64,000 bases of DNA, taken from contig CM065649.1 of assembly GCA_033220425.1 (NCBI GenBank), positions 1,798,001-1,862,000 on the forward strand. The letters run 5' to 3'. Shown here piece after piece: positions 35,326 to 46,700 of this stretch; the stretch's first letter is position 1, and every line of letters starts with the position of its first letter. A model generated the notes under the pieces. That model did no database searches. It saw nothing but the letters and a program-made list of their open reading frames with translations, and was not told the DNA's origin. This DNA comes from Lepraria neglecta (taxonomy: Eukaryota; Ascomycota; Lecanoromycetes; Lecanorales; Stereocaulaceae). A program made the position numbers and the translations under genes.

Positions 35326-36976
35326 ATGGCACCATCAACTATACCTAGGAGCGACCCTTTTGCTGACCCTATACGCATGTCGGAGAATTCGGAATATGCT
35401 GCAGGAGACACTTTACCCGTTGGCAGAGATGCCTCGTTGACATTGGCCACTGACTCTCTCATTGTCCTTGGTAGGCAGCAACAATGATCCGGAGAAGATA
35501 GCATTGAGAGGCTCACAACTCTCCAGATGAAGACTTCACGAGACGAGAGACACGCAATTGCTGTGGCCTATTGCCTTCCAGTACGGTGACCTACTACAGC
35601 AATCGCAACAAGCTCCTTATACTTACTCCTACACAGAAGCGAAGACCACCCAAGCCGTACCCTTCTTCAACGTCCTCTGGGCCGAGCTGTCAGACTTCGA
35701 CATAACGATCCAATATGCAAAGCCCACCTCCAAGAACGTCATGCGCGTCGCCTCAGTCAACTACCTCGTCGAGAAGCCCCAACAAGGCTACGCAAAAGCA
35801 TGGATCTCCAAGCTCCTAGACCGCGCATACGGCGAGTCACAACGAAAGAAGCGAATAAAAGTCCTCATAAATCCATTCAGCGGGAGAGGAGGTGCCCAGA
35901 AATGGTTCCTGCGAGATATCGAACCCATCTTCGTGGCCGCACGATGCGAGATCAATGTTGAGAGAACACTATACCAGGGCCATGCGGTGGAGATTGCAGA
36001 GAAAATGGATACAGATGCTTATGATGTGGTTGCGTCTTGTTCGGGCGATGGGTTGCCGCATGAAGTTTTCAATGGCTTGGGCAAGAAAAGGAATGCGGCG
36101 AAGGCGCTGTCGCAGGTGGCTGTTGTGCAGCTGCCTTGTGGGACTGGGAATGCTATGAGCTGGAATTCTTTCGGGACTGATAGTACGAGTTTGGCTGCTC
36201 TGTGTATTGTGAAAGGCATACGGACGCCCTTGGACTTGGTCTCCATTACCCAAGGCAATAGGCGAACACTATCTTTCCTCTCGCAGTCCGTGGGCGTAGT
36301 GGCGGAAGTCGACCTGGGAACAGAACACCTACGATGGATGGGCAGTGCGAGATTCACATACGGCTTCCTGGTACGCGTGCTCAGAAAGACAGTCTACCCC
36401 TGCGATCTAGCAGTCAAAATCGACGTACCGACGAAAGGCGCAATCAAAGAGGCATACCGGAAAGAATTCAGTAACCATGCGCCAATAGAAGAACGACGAA
36501 GTTCCTTCGATATGGAAACCCCCGGTCTCCCGGAATTACAGTACGGCACCGTCAGCTCCCCTCTCCCCTCAGACTTCACGCCCATACCCTCCAGCAAACT
36601 CGGCAACTTTTACGCGGGTAACATGGCTCTCATGGCCCCCGGCGCCAATTTCTTTCCCGCTGCCCTCCCCTCAGACGGCCATCTCGACTGCGTGACTGTC
36701 GATGGCGACATCTCACGCACTTCAGCTATTCAGTCCTTCCTAGCTGTCGAAGATGGGAGTTGGTTCAACATGCCACATGTCAACTACCGCAAAATCAGCG
36801 GATATAGGATAACACCAAAGGGTCAGAAAAGCGGCTATATAAGTATAGATGGGGAGAGGGTGCCATTTGAGGAGTTTCAGGCTGAAGTGCATAGGGGCTT
36901 AGGGACTGTATTGACAAGGAGTGGACATATGTATGAGGCTGAGGGAGTAGTTCCTCGAACAGGGCAAGGATCATAG
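35326..36976 (+). CDS. sphingoid long-chain base kinase, Lcb4/Lcb5 type
   Basis: Phosphorylates dihydrosphingosine and phytosphingosine at membranes. Exons 35326-35470, 35527-35580 and 35637-36976 give about 512 residues. The two 5' introns are needed to recover the conserved N-terminal segment (DSLIVLDEDFTRRETRNCCG, LLPSKAKTTQAVPFFNVLWA). The diacylglycerol-kinase-like catalytic fold shows VLINPFSGRGGAQKWF, then the nucleotide loop SCSGDGLPHEVFNGL and QLPCGTGNAMSWNSFGTDS. Downstream are SQSVGVVAEVDLGTEHLRWM and GDISRTSAIQSFLAVEDG, and YISIDGERVPFEEFQAEVHR near the end. The start MAPSTIPRSDPFADP at 35326 is preferred over the in-frame ATG at 35377 because the upstream residues look coding, but either is possible. 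Confidence 0.9.
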
Positions 36977-37302
36977 GCTGGCTGATATCTGGGGGAAACT
37001 TCGTGAGGTTTACTTTTTGGGGCTTCGGTTACTCGCTTCGATGATACCCGTTGGCGTTTATTCTCGAAAATGATTTATTGCTGCCCTTGTGGCTTAAAAT
37101 GATAGATGGAAAAGCGGGAGGCGTTCATGGCATATTAGCTCCAAGCCAGGATAGAGGAATGAAAATCGTTTGAGCATGCTTTGACTGCAGTCAACGTATA
37201 CATCTGTCTGTAGCTGTTTCACGCCTTTGAAATGACTTTTCTTGGGGTATCAACATATCATCGTATCAATCTCAAGTCGGATTTTTTTCACTCCCCAAAC
37301 CC
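36977..37302. other. convergent 3' flanks
   Basis: Non-coding region between the kinase stop and the rrp1 stop. AT-rich patches likely include polyadenylation signals. Confidence 0.45.
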
Positions 37303-38112
37303 CTAGAACTCCCCGTCCTCGTCACCCTCCCCTCCCTCCTCAGCCTCTCCACCACTTCCATCTTCCTCAGACTCTTTCAACCGCACGTCCTCCAACACCG
37401 CCCTCGCTCTCTCCCTAACAACCTTCGTCCTCCCCTCCCTCCCCAACTTCACAACCGGCCTCATCACCACCCCCCTCTGCCCCTCCCACCCCTCAGCTCC
37501 AACCAACCCATCAACCCACACATCAAGCACATGATACCTAACCCCATCAGCCACCTTCCCATCCCCAGCACTCAGTGGCATCTCCTCCACCAAGTTCAAA
37601 TATCCCTCCACCAAGCCCCCTTCCCCACCTTCCCAGCCATGCTTCTGTAAATACAGAAAGCTGTAGGAGATGTATTGGCGTATTAGGTAAAGATATTTGT
37701 CGAGGCGGAGAGACGGGATTTGAGACCAGTAGGCTATGATGGTGCTCCAGAATGCGTGGAGGAAGGGGAGGAAGAGGGGGGTGGGGAGTTGGAGGAGGAG
37801 GGCGGCGAGAGAGGTGGAGAGGCGTTGTTGGGGGAGGGGGCGGTCTGTATGGTGGATGCCCGTGGGCGTATTAGCTTATAGTTTTCCATTTGGTTCTGCC
37901 TCCGCCTTTGGCCTCTTTATTTTGCTGTCGTTCTGCTTCTCTATATTGTCTCCTCTTTCTCGACACTTGGTTTACTACTGACAGAGAGGAGACGGAGGAC
38001 TTACAGAAGAACAACCCTTTCCATATTTTAAGAAGATCGGTGGTTGTGAATGGGCGGCCGGACGTAAGGTAGACGCGGAGCGACTCGAGGGCTTTTTCGC
38101 GGGTTGGGCGGT
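37303..38112 (-). CDS. rrp1: Rrp1/Nop52 ribosomal RNA processing protein, 5' end not found
   Basis: Rrp1 is a nucleolar protein of 60S subunit assembly. Two exons are recognisable: about 38112-38005 (RPTREKALESLRVYLTSGRP, DLLKIWKGLFF) and about 37844-37303 (PLPQQRLSTSLAALLLQLPT, HAFWSTIIAYWSQIPSLRLD, KYLYLIRQYISYSFLYLQKH, GVRYHVLDVWVDGLV), ending in an acidic tail. The acceptor of the second exon may lie 30 bases earlier, where the residues expected after LFF could be encoded. The N-terminal piece with the family FVKxLA motif and the initiator ATG was not found in the 400 bases upstream; a weak look-alike (FFKNL) occurs near 38270 without ATG or donor. Either a short first exon lies further away or the 5' end is lost. 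The visible part, about 216 residues, is otherwise conserved. Confidence 0.7.
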
Positions 38113-38600
38113 CTGTTGGTCGGAGGTGTTAGCTGGGATACTTTGGTACTTTTAATCGAAAGAGCAATACAAAGCAGCATCGTAAAGCAGTATTGTAAAG
38201 TCAGAAGCAAAATCGGTTTCCGAGATGGCTATTTTCTTCTCCTCTATGGATGTAACTATAGCTGAGGCTTCGTAAAGATTCTTGAAAAAGTGGAAGATAT
38301 TATTGTTAAACACAGCTCAAAGGCATGAGCATGAAACTGAGACGGAGAGGTTTTGCTGAGGTGCTAATGGCAACAACTCCTCGTCTCGTTCAAAAGAATT
38401 TCTAGATACAATCGCCAGGTGCTGGATAAAACTTTCAATTCAGGTGCACTTGCTCAGATAGTGCTGGGTGTCTCTCTAAAAGTATGAGAGCATTCTTGAT
38501 GGACGAGAAGCGTGCAAATTGCCAGGCTTGAATCTAGACTAAAACCGCGTTGTGAAAGGCGAGAAGTGCAGTATTATATGAAGCAAAAGGGGCACCAGTT
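38113..38600. other. gene-free flank upstream of rrp1
   Basis: No recognisable rrp1 first exon and no other gene. A branch-point-like CTAAC and a CAACAG acceptor directly precede the rrp1 exon at 38112. Confidence 0.4.
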
Positions 38601-38605
38601 TGATC

Positions 38606-38621
38606 AGGGTTAGGGTTAGGG
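38606..38621 (+). repeat. short TTAGGG-type tandem motif
   Basis: AGGGTTAGGGTTAGGG carries two full TTAGGG units after AGGG. It matches the fungal telomere repeat but is far too short to be a telomere. It marks the left edge of the AT-rich block. Confidence 0.6.
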
Positions 38622-39164
38622 CTAGTAGGCGCAATGATATCACTAAGGTACTCTCTGCGATACTAAGAGTAGATAGACAAGAGCAACGTGGTGTACAAGA
38701 TTACGCAAAAGTCGAATTTAAACAAAAAATCTCACGAGTACAAGAAGCGAACTCATTACATACCGTTAGCCGCCAACTGTTTCACGAAAGGCGTGTCTTG
38801 TATATTCGAAGTCATGGCTGCTCTACTCAGGCCTTTATGACGTGGAAGATGTCGAACAATAGATTTGGTCGAGATGGAATTTTTTTGGAGAATCTGATTG
38901 GATAAAGCCGCCTAATGCTAGGATAAGCGCTGAAAGCGCGCTCTCTCGCCGTTCGGTTTAACTTTAAATGGCAACGCTCGTGCCCTTGTAGCTAGGCAAT
39001 AAATGTTTGAAAGGTCGAGGGTTGCTAATTTCGGGGTTTGGGGAAATGGTTGGAAAGTCAATGTTACCTTCGTCTTGAAAACTTGACTATCGTTGCAGAA
39101 TCAATAGGCGAGAATTAGATTTAAAAAGAAGAAAAAGAAAATCTATTGAATATTCTATATTTAG

Positions 39165-39180
39165 AAACGACGCGTCGTTT
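39165..39180. promoter_or_regulatory. 16-base perfect palindrome containing ACGCGT
   Basis: AAACGACGCGTCGTTT reads the same on both strands and centres on ACGCGT, the core bound by MBF/Mbp1-type cell-cycle factors in fungi. A second ACGCGT lies at 39564-39569. Function is inferred from the motif and its position upstream of dim-5. Confidence 0.45.
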
Positions 39181-39403
39181 TAGTTACTATAAAGAGACTA
39201 GCGCGTTTGTTACAAATGAATTTCTTTGAAATTTTAACTTCTTCTCTTCTTCTATAACGACGTTTCAATTTCTACGGCTCCTAAACGATCTCAAATTTAT
39301 TGAAGTCGAGTCGTCCCTAATAGAGTACTACTCTAATATCTTTGGAAATACCTTAAATTTTCTATTTGTTAGCGACGTCGTTAAATTTCTAAGCCTCAGA
39401 GTA

Positions 39404-39426
39404 AGCCTGCAGAGTAAGCCTGCAGA
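39404..39426 (+). repeat. 13-base tandem repeat, about two copies
   Basis: The unit CAGAGTAAGCCTG recurs directly, with a partial third copy starting CAGAGTTAC. Small and imperfect, inside the AT-rich block. Confidence 0.5.
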
Positions 39427-39465
39427 GTTACTTTACTTTAATATTATTTCTAACTTTACCTGTAG

Positions 39466-41239
39466 ATGCTACCAGCGTACAAGCCCTCGTCTATTGAGGC
39501 GCAAAAGGTAATATCAGCGCATCCACTTTAGATGGGTAAGGTTTAACCGATATTATTCTAGCAACGCGTTGGCATCCCCACCTCATATCAAGCTCATAAT
39601 CCGCACATTACCACGCGACAACTACCTCATGAGGCTAGCCCACAATCTAGTCTCGATATAAGGTACGTAGTAAACGATAATAAACCCATATTAGTAAGCT
39701 TGACTGATTGGGTGGCTCGAATATAGAACTAAGAAATTCTCCCTTAGTTTGTCACAGCCTGGATTTCAGCCTCGTCAACCATCGCCAAGCTTGAACAAAC
39801 GCAAAATTATCGACTTGACACTCAGCGATGATGATGAGATCGTGCCGATTCCCCGTAAGAAATCGCGGAGCTCAAGTCAGTCGACGGACCTATCGGCTGA
39901 ACCAGAGTATGATTCGAGGAAGAATAATAAAGCCTCTGTAAAACCATGTAAGATATATCCGTATTCGGTGTTGATCTCATATCTCCGTTACGTACTGCGC
40001 TATGATGTTATATTTCAGCTATGTGTACACTGCACTCTACGACACTTCTCTAACATAAGTCATGCAGTAGTCCCAGCTTTGAAATCAACCAACTCGTATG
40101 GGACAGTTTCGGCTCCCCGGGCGTTACATTTCGTATCGAAGTCTACCAAAGTAAGGGAGAAGAATCCCGTGTTTCGCTCCCCCTACTCTCAGGCTGCCTC
40201 CCCCAAGGAACGTGTCTCAGCGGTCCAAGTACCCCCACTCCAGCCCTCCCCGGCGGATTGTCGCAGATTCTTTCTTGAGAATCTGAGTGTCCTCAAGGGA
40301 GTCACAGTCGTCAATACTGTCGATGATTCATCTCCCCCATTGGGCTTCAAGTTTATCAAGGAAAATGTCATTGGCAAGGGTGTGCACCGCGCTACGGACG
40401 AGTTCATGAGCGGCTGCACCTGTCGAAAAGATAATGGTCGACAAATCGGCTGCGAATATCTTGCATGCGAGTGCCTTGAGGATTCTGCAACAACAAAGGA
40501 TGGCAAGAAAGTGTTCCCTTACTCTGCCCGCAAAATTGACCCTGGCTGTCTGAGACCTTTCTATCTCCAAGGCGGCTTTCACGTGTTCGAGTGCAACGAG
40601 AAGTGCAATTGCATGAGCAATTGTAAGAACAGGGTAGTTCAGCATGGGAGGACAGTCCCGCTCGAGATATTCAAGACCACCAATCGTGGGTGGGGTAAGT
40701 CAATCAATTCCAGCTTTTAATACCCTGCTAATTATGGTCAAGGTCTGCGCTGCAAGGTTGATCTGAAGACCGGACAATTCATAGACACGTATAGAGGCGA
40801 GGTAATCACGCACGAGGAAGCCGAACGCCGCGGAAACAAGCGCCATTCGGATGATCAGGAGAACTACTTCTTCAGCATGGATCGATGGGAGGACGGGAGC
40901 GAGGGGTACGTGTGCGATGGGATGTTTATGGGGGGCCCAACCCGGTTCATAAACCACTCCTGCGATCCAAACTGCCGACAAATGACAGTGTCCTACAACC
41001 ATGCCGACATCAACATCTACGACCTGGCCTTTTTCGCAACGGAGCCGATTCCAGCCGGCACAGAGCTTACATTTGACTATTCTGCATCAGTTGATGAGAT
41101 TGATGACGCGGATGAGGATGTGGAGCAAAGCCGTGTCATCACAGAGAAGAAGGCCGATGAGCTCGAAAAGAAGAAGGGCTATCGCCCCTCGAGGTGTTTA
41201 TGTGGAGCGGATAACTGCCGTGGATATTTTTTCACTTGA
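39466..41239 (+). CDS. dim-5: DIM-5/Clr4-type histone H3 lysine 9 methyltransferase
   Basis: Trimethylates H3K9 to set up heterochromatin and, in fungi with DNA methylation, directs it to RIP-altered repeats. Proposed exons: 39466-39507 (candidate, MLPAYKPSSIEAQK), 39758-39947, 40068-40694, 40743-41239, about 451 residues. The large frame has no usable ATG, so a 5' exon is needed; the candidate joins in phase but is unproven. Like DIM-5 it lacks a chromodomain. The pre-SET zinc cluster is visible (SGCTCRKDNGRQIGCEYLAC, ECNEKCNCMSNCKNRVVQHG). The SET core shows GWGLRCKVDLKTGQFIDTY, RFINHSCDPNC and ELTFDYSAS, and the post-SET site is CLCGADNCRG. All key catalytic and zinc-binding residues appear present. 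The intron at 39948-40067 (120 bases) is in frame and stop-free. Confidence 0.88.
39948..40067 (+). other. in-frame, stop-free intron of dim-5
   Basis: GTAAGA donor, TCTAACAT branch region, CATGCAG acceptor; 120 bases with no stop in frame. Its predicted peptide (KIYPYSVLIS onwards) is hydrophobic and unlike the disordered linker on either side, which supports splicing. Confidence 0.65.
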
Positions 41240-43792
41240 AGAAATCCAAGAGTGGGAGGAGCAGAACTTGGGATTTTTCTCCGCGATTCACCTCGTCCTG
41301 TACGCATCAATATCCCGATAAGCTGCTTCGACCTTGGGGGCTGCTATGAGCATCTGAGTGGAGTTGAGGGGGCTTTCTGTGAGGCGTTTGGGATGGAGGC
41401 ATGGATGCCGCTCCGCAGGTTAGCAAATGCAGATGACATTCAGCATGGATAGGGTTGTGGTCTTCTCCGGATTGAGCAACGAGAGCTGCCTTTCAGGTTT
41501 TCATTCGGGTAGATATCTTGCTTCGACTGACGGATCAAATGAACATAATAGAAGCAGTCACGAGCATTCAATTCATGCACGAAATGACATTCTCATATCC
41601 TGACCAACGCTCCTGGTATCATCCCTCTAACACCTGGACTCTGGCATAACGACTTGACCTAGAACCAAGAATCCATATCCCACAACCTGGCAACAGTATT
41701 CCTCAACTTGCCACCAACCGTATCCCGCCCGACATTCAATACCTCCCGCCAAGCTTGTAGACCAAACTACTCCAGCGCCGCGCTTCCGCAAATCCCGTCC
41801 CCTATGTCAACCTCCCCAGCTCATCCCAATGACCTTCCCCAAATCCATTGCAAATCCTAACACTTTCAACATTCTCACCACCCCTCCAACACCTCCCCAA
41901 TCCCCACGCACGCGCTCTCCACCCTGTCCAGCGGTCTTGGCTCCATTATCGCCATCACTGCCATATCTTCACATTCGCTCTCTTCACCAAACATTGAGCT
42001 TCTCGCTGAAGGTATGATGGAGGAGGCTGATGTTCGTCTGCGGTGCCGTCGTTGGAGGAGTATGCTGTTTATGGATTGGATGCTGCGGATTGAGGATGTG
42101 GAGGGTGAAGGGGAGCGAGAGGGTTGGCGTTGGTGGTGAATGTGGTGGTGGAAGCTGAATGGGTTGGGGTGGATGGTTAGGGGGGAGAGGCCGAAGGGGA
42201 GAGACATTTCGGAGTGGTTGAATTGGGTGGGTGGTTGAAAGGGTGAGGTAGGTGGTGTTATATGTTGCCTAGGTTGTTCGAGAGGCAGAAGAAGGATTCC
42301 GAAGGATGGTCTACTCAGGAAGGTGGCTCATAGAAGTAGCAGAAGTACTTCGAGTTGTAGATAAACAACGTGGATGTTTCGCATAGACTGGCTATTTCTA
42401 GACGGTTGCCGTGTTTTCTTATTAGTGACTAAAGTCAGACAGACCTCGCGGGAAAATGACACGAACGAAGCGCAGTAAAGAATATGTCGCGCACTTTCGA
42501 TAAAACAAATCTCACAAGCTTGTTGAAGCGACAGAGGGGGTCCCAGCTCCTTTATGAAATATAATCGATTGTCTGAGGCATGTACCTTACCACGAAGGAT
42601 CAACCTCATTCATTCCCACACACCCTCACTCCTCCTCCTTGACAATCTCCCCTTCCCCTTAGCAACAACCCTTCGATTCAGAAGGCTTAGTTTGTGTAAG
42701 GCACACATACCTCACCTCCTCACCAACCATCCAACGGCTCCACCCTCAGCATTGCGCGCAGTTCAGCACAAGCCACGGCTCCCATCATGTGTCGCTTTCA
42801 AGCCAGTTGGCTTCTATGCACCAGTCATTGCCCTTTGCCCAGGCGCAGTGTGTTCAGCCGCGGCCGGAGGTTGATCGCTAACGCAGTGTTGCGCTCAGGT
42901 GCTAATTTCAGCTGAGACGTTGACAGGTTTTAGGGGTGAGGCGGCCTGGGGCTAGGAGGCCTGGGGCTAGTGCTGTTTAAGGGCTCTGAGACAGAGGCTT
43001 GGCCCGAATAGGAGGCTCAAGGGGCGATCGGGATTGATGCCTATTGGGATCAGCGTCCTTATCATCGCCAGCATATGATGTAGAGGTAAATGATCCGAGA
43101 GGTTCTACACTGGTGATTCATCTATGGTCTGCCCGGTCAAAGAAAAAAGAAATATGTCCTTATGGTAGTAAGTTTCCGGGAGAAAGCATTTGTTTTACCA
43201 ACTCCTCTGCGCCTCCCAACTCCAGTGTATGTTGTACGCAGCATACAAAAGCCATGTTGATAAACATGAGCAGTTGAGATAGAATTAGAACCTTATTTTA
43301 AGCCTTTCTCTAGTCAAAATCCTACGTTGGACATGCCAAACGAAAACATCTTCAAAGCCTCCAAAAGTACATCCAGCCCGTCTCCAACCCAACGTGATAC
43401 ATTTCGAAATTTGCTGCCACTCTGCAGCAATCTTATCCACATGATTTTCGTTTACAGCATGTTTAGGCCTTTTATATGAAAGAGTCGTCTCCTTAAACTG
43501 CTACGATCTGACGTTCAAAGAAAGAGGTTCCCCATGTTTTGCAACAACAAGCCCATCATTTCCCATTAGTCTGATCTTCAAAGTAGAAAAGTGCATATTC
43601 TCAAAATGTCCCAGCGAGTAGCAAAAGGTCATAAGGAAGAGTACATAGCTAGTAATTAAATTGCTGTTGTTAAAGTCTATCATACTTCGTCTGCTATATT
43701 TCATCCCAGTTATCATTTCCTTCCATCAGATATCACACACGCCAAAGCAAACAGGGTATACATAGACCAGCAACACCCAATCTCATCTCTTA
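41240..43792. other. 2.5 kb interval without a confident gene
   Basis: 3' flank of dim-5, then mixed DNA to the end of the adhesin-like gene. One plus-strand frame at about 41830-42139 looks partly coding and is listed separately. Repetitive GGCCTGGGGCTAGGA-type DNA lies near 42947-42972. No transposon or RNA gene recognised. Confidence 0.4.
41917..42139 (+). CDS. possible orphan exon of an unrecognised gene
   Basis: This frame encodes LSTLSSGLGSIIAITAI, IELLAEGMMEEADVRLRC and SMLFMDWMLRIEDVEGEGE before a stop at 42137. The charged, helical pattern looks more protein-like than the neighbouring frames, yet there is no upstream ATG in frame before a stop near 41828. It could be the last exon of a small spliced gene, a remnant, or chance. 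Upstream DNA at 41676-41830 is also open in a different frame. Confidence 0.2.
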
Positions 43793-46700
43793 TTAAATAA
43801 TAGCAGTAGTCTGAGCCGGACAAGCAATAATATCCCCACTCGTCCTAGGATTCGGTGTACTCCCATCATTACACGTGCATGAATGTAGAATCTTCGGATT
43901 CCCGCCGCCTCCTTGGACTTGTTCACTACAACCATCACATTACATTAGCGTTCCCATCCACAATAGATTACTGAATAAGGCCACTGAATAAGAACTTACA
44001 GCAAGGTACAAGCAAGACCCAAAGAAATGGCAGGGAGTGTGGCGGCAGGTTTGGTCGTGATAGTTGGGCCTGGGGGTTGGTTTGGGTTTGTAATGGGAGG
44101 AGGTCCCCCTGTTTAGGGGAACCGGGCCGGCCGGGTTGACCGACTGCACAATTTACCTCGAGATGGCAGGTCTGCATCCACCATTCGCCGCATAGGTTGG
44201 TTGCTTTGCGGCCGTACCGGGACCTATGGACACAAAATTAGACTAAATCAGATGGAGCGCAGGTGAACGGATACGCAGAACATACATTGAGTCAGGATTT
44301 GCTGTAAAGGCGCTGGCTATGGCTGGAGCGGACAACGCGGATTTAAGATCGTCGGCGTTGTGGGTAGGGAAGCATGTACAGGGGCCGGTGGGAGTGGGAT
44401 TTAGAGTTGGTTGTGGCGGTATTATGTTCGGTTTTGTCGACGGTGTGCTGAAAGTTGGGCAGTCATTGGCAGTAGGCTATTTTATGTCAGCGTATGGCTC
44501 TTAAGCATACCTAGGATTGAGACTTTACTTGAATAGTATAGTCACAATTTGACGTTTTCGTGCCTGATATAGTCGTTGTAAGTAACCCGACATATATCTG
44601 GTCACAATTGCAGTAATCGACTCCAGGACATCGTTGCCCGTCGCCTTTGAGAACCATTGCGCAGCCGGGAAGGCCACCCTTTCCTGGAATATTTGTGGGA
44701 GTAGTATCAGAGCTGACGGGATGAATTATGGCCGTTGGATTAAGGCTGGAATAATCACAATTGACCGTCGTAGCGCCGTTCGCAGCAGGAAGAGTTGGGT
44801 AAGTTGCGCTTGGACCACAATCGCAAAAGCTAGAATTCTCAGTTGGAGGCAAACATGATAAGTGTGGAGAAGGACTGACCTTGTTGGTGAGAGCCATGGC
44901 GCACCATCCGCCACACAAGTAGGCTTTGGTCCGGCAGGTGCTGGTGCAGATGAAGATGTACCAGTAGAGGATGTCCTTGATCCAGGAAGTGGCAGGACAG
45001 GTACTTGTCCTCCGGTAGTCGTAATCGTACTGGACGAGTTCAATGTCGTAGTGGTACTGGAGACTGTGTTGCTGCTGAGAGTCGACGAAGTCAAAGTTGT
45101 AAAGCCACTCGAGGTAGACAATGTATCATTGCCAAAAACCGACGAAAGGATCACCAACGAAGCTTAGTACTATTCCGGTCGCGGCATTCGCAATAGTATA
45201 AGAAGCAGGATCGCCCTCAACGGGGAAACTGTAGTACGGGATGTCGCTGGATGATACGCTCGATGAGGAAGAGGATGAAGAAGAGGACAAGGTCGAGGAC
45301 GATGTGGAGGAAGCAGTGCTCTGGGAATTGCTTGAGGCTGTCGAGGTGGTGACTTTTGAGGTGTTATCTTTTGAGTTTGAGGCCGGGCTTTGCTTATTAT
45401 CCTCGTTCTTTGGATCTTGAAGCTCGTTGGCTACGGTCCCCAGATCACGCAATTCTCCTTCTATGGTTGCTATATCTGGCACCGGGGCGACGAGGCCAGC
45501 TTTGATTCTGGTCAGACTCTGGATTGCACAACTGACTTTATCCAGGAAACCCAGTATTACGCCTCCACTACAGGGTGGCCCAGATGTCGTGTCTGTTCCT
45601 CCAAGGCTCTTGAAAAGATCGTCTGCCTTGGCCCCCAACGACTGAACGTTGTTAATAAGATTCTGTTTCTTCACCGGATCAGGGATGATAGCCGACAGGC
45701 TTTGACCGTCTATGGAAAATCCTATTACCAAGAGTCCTAGTGCGACACCGTCGGAGCTGGCGGCTGCGCCGGCTGGGTCCATTGTAGTCGTGGGGGTCAC
45801 AAAGACTGGACCGTCGGTAATAGTATTCGATAAAGTCGAGGACGTACTACTTGGAGCTGTGCTCGAAGCTGTACTCGAAGCTGTACTCGAAGCTGTACTC
45901 GAGGTTGTACTTGAAGCCGTACTTGAGAAAGAGTTCGAAGGCCCAGCCAATATCTCCGTGCCACCAGCAAAAGATCCCTCGATGTATCGGCTGAGATGGC
46001 TTCTCCGTCAATCGTTATGGCTGGTGCACCCGGCACGACTGTCGTACTATCAAGAACTATGTTCCCAGGATTTACAACAAAGACATCCGTACTGATCGTA
46101 ATAGTTGCTTGAAGCCGAGGGGAGGAGGTCGAAGAAATGCTACTCGAAGCTGGACTCGAAGGAAACGAAGTTGTAGCAAGATTGGATGGCCCCGCCAGTA
46201 TCTCCGTGCCACCAGCGAATAGGTCCCCCGAGGCATCGGCTGAGATGACTTCTCCGTCGACCGTTACGGCAGGTGCACCAGGCACGACTCTAGCACCATC
46301 AAGGATAATGTCGGTTGGATTTATAGCAAAAATCTCAGTACCGATCGTAATCGTCTTCTGGATTGAGGGGGGACCGCTGGTGATCGTAGTAGATACGGTC
46401 GAATTCGAACTACTCGAGGCTGTGTTCGAGAAAAGAGAGGTTGTATCTAGATCTGATGGCCCAGACAGTATCTCCGTGCCACCAGCGAACAAATCCCCGG
46501 AGGTGTCAGCCGAAATAGCTTCCCTGTTCACTGTCACGGCTGGGGCACCAGGCAGAATCGGGGTACCGCCAAGAGCAATGGCAGTTGGATTCACGACGAA
46601 TACGTCCGTACTGATGGTGATGGTCTCGTAGATCTGAATGGTGCTGCTTGTTAGGCTCGTGCTACTTGTGAAACTCGTGCTGCTTGCAAGGCTCATACTG

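Larger units (their letters stand above)
38620..39757. other. AT-rich gene-free block between rrp1 and dim-5
   Basis: Base composition drops to clearly AT-rich between about 38900 and 39470, with many TA steps (for example TATTGAATATTCTATATTTAG), unlike the flanks. It contains a 16-base palindrome at 39165-39180, a short 13-base tandem repeat near 39404-39426 and a second ACGCGT at 39564-39569. The plus-strand frame to 38905 has no ATG start and I do not recognise it. A small repeat relic altered by RIP (repeat-induced point mutation) is the best guess, but the CG-rich palindrome does not fit heavy RIP. A candidate first exon of dim-5 (39466-39507) sits inside it. Confidence 0.45.

Noticed and set aside
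38606-38621. Telomere or chromosome end
   Set aside because: Only two TTAGGG units, with ordinary genes on both sides.
38600-38905. 101-codon frame near the TTAGGG motif considered as a transposase fragment
   Set aside because: It begins with TTG, has no recognisable catalytic motif and lies in AT-rich DNA, so I cannot support a mobile element.
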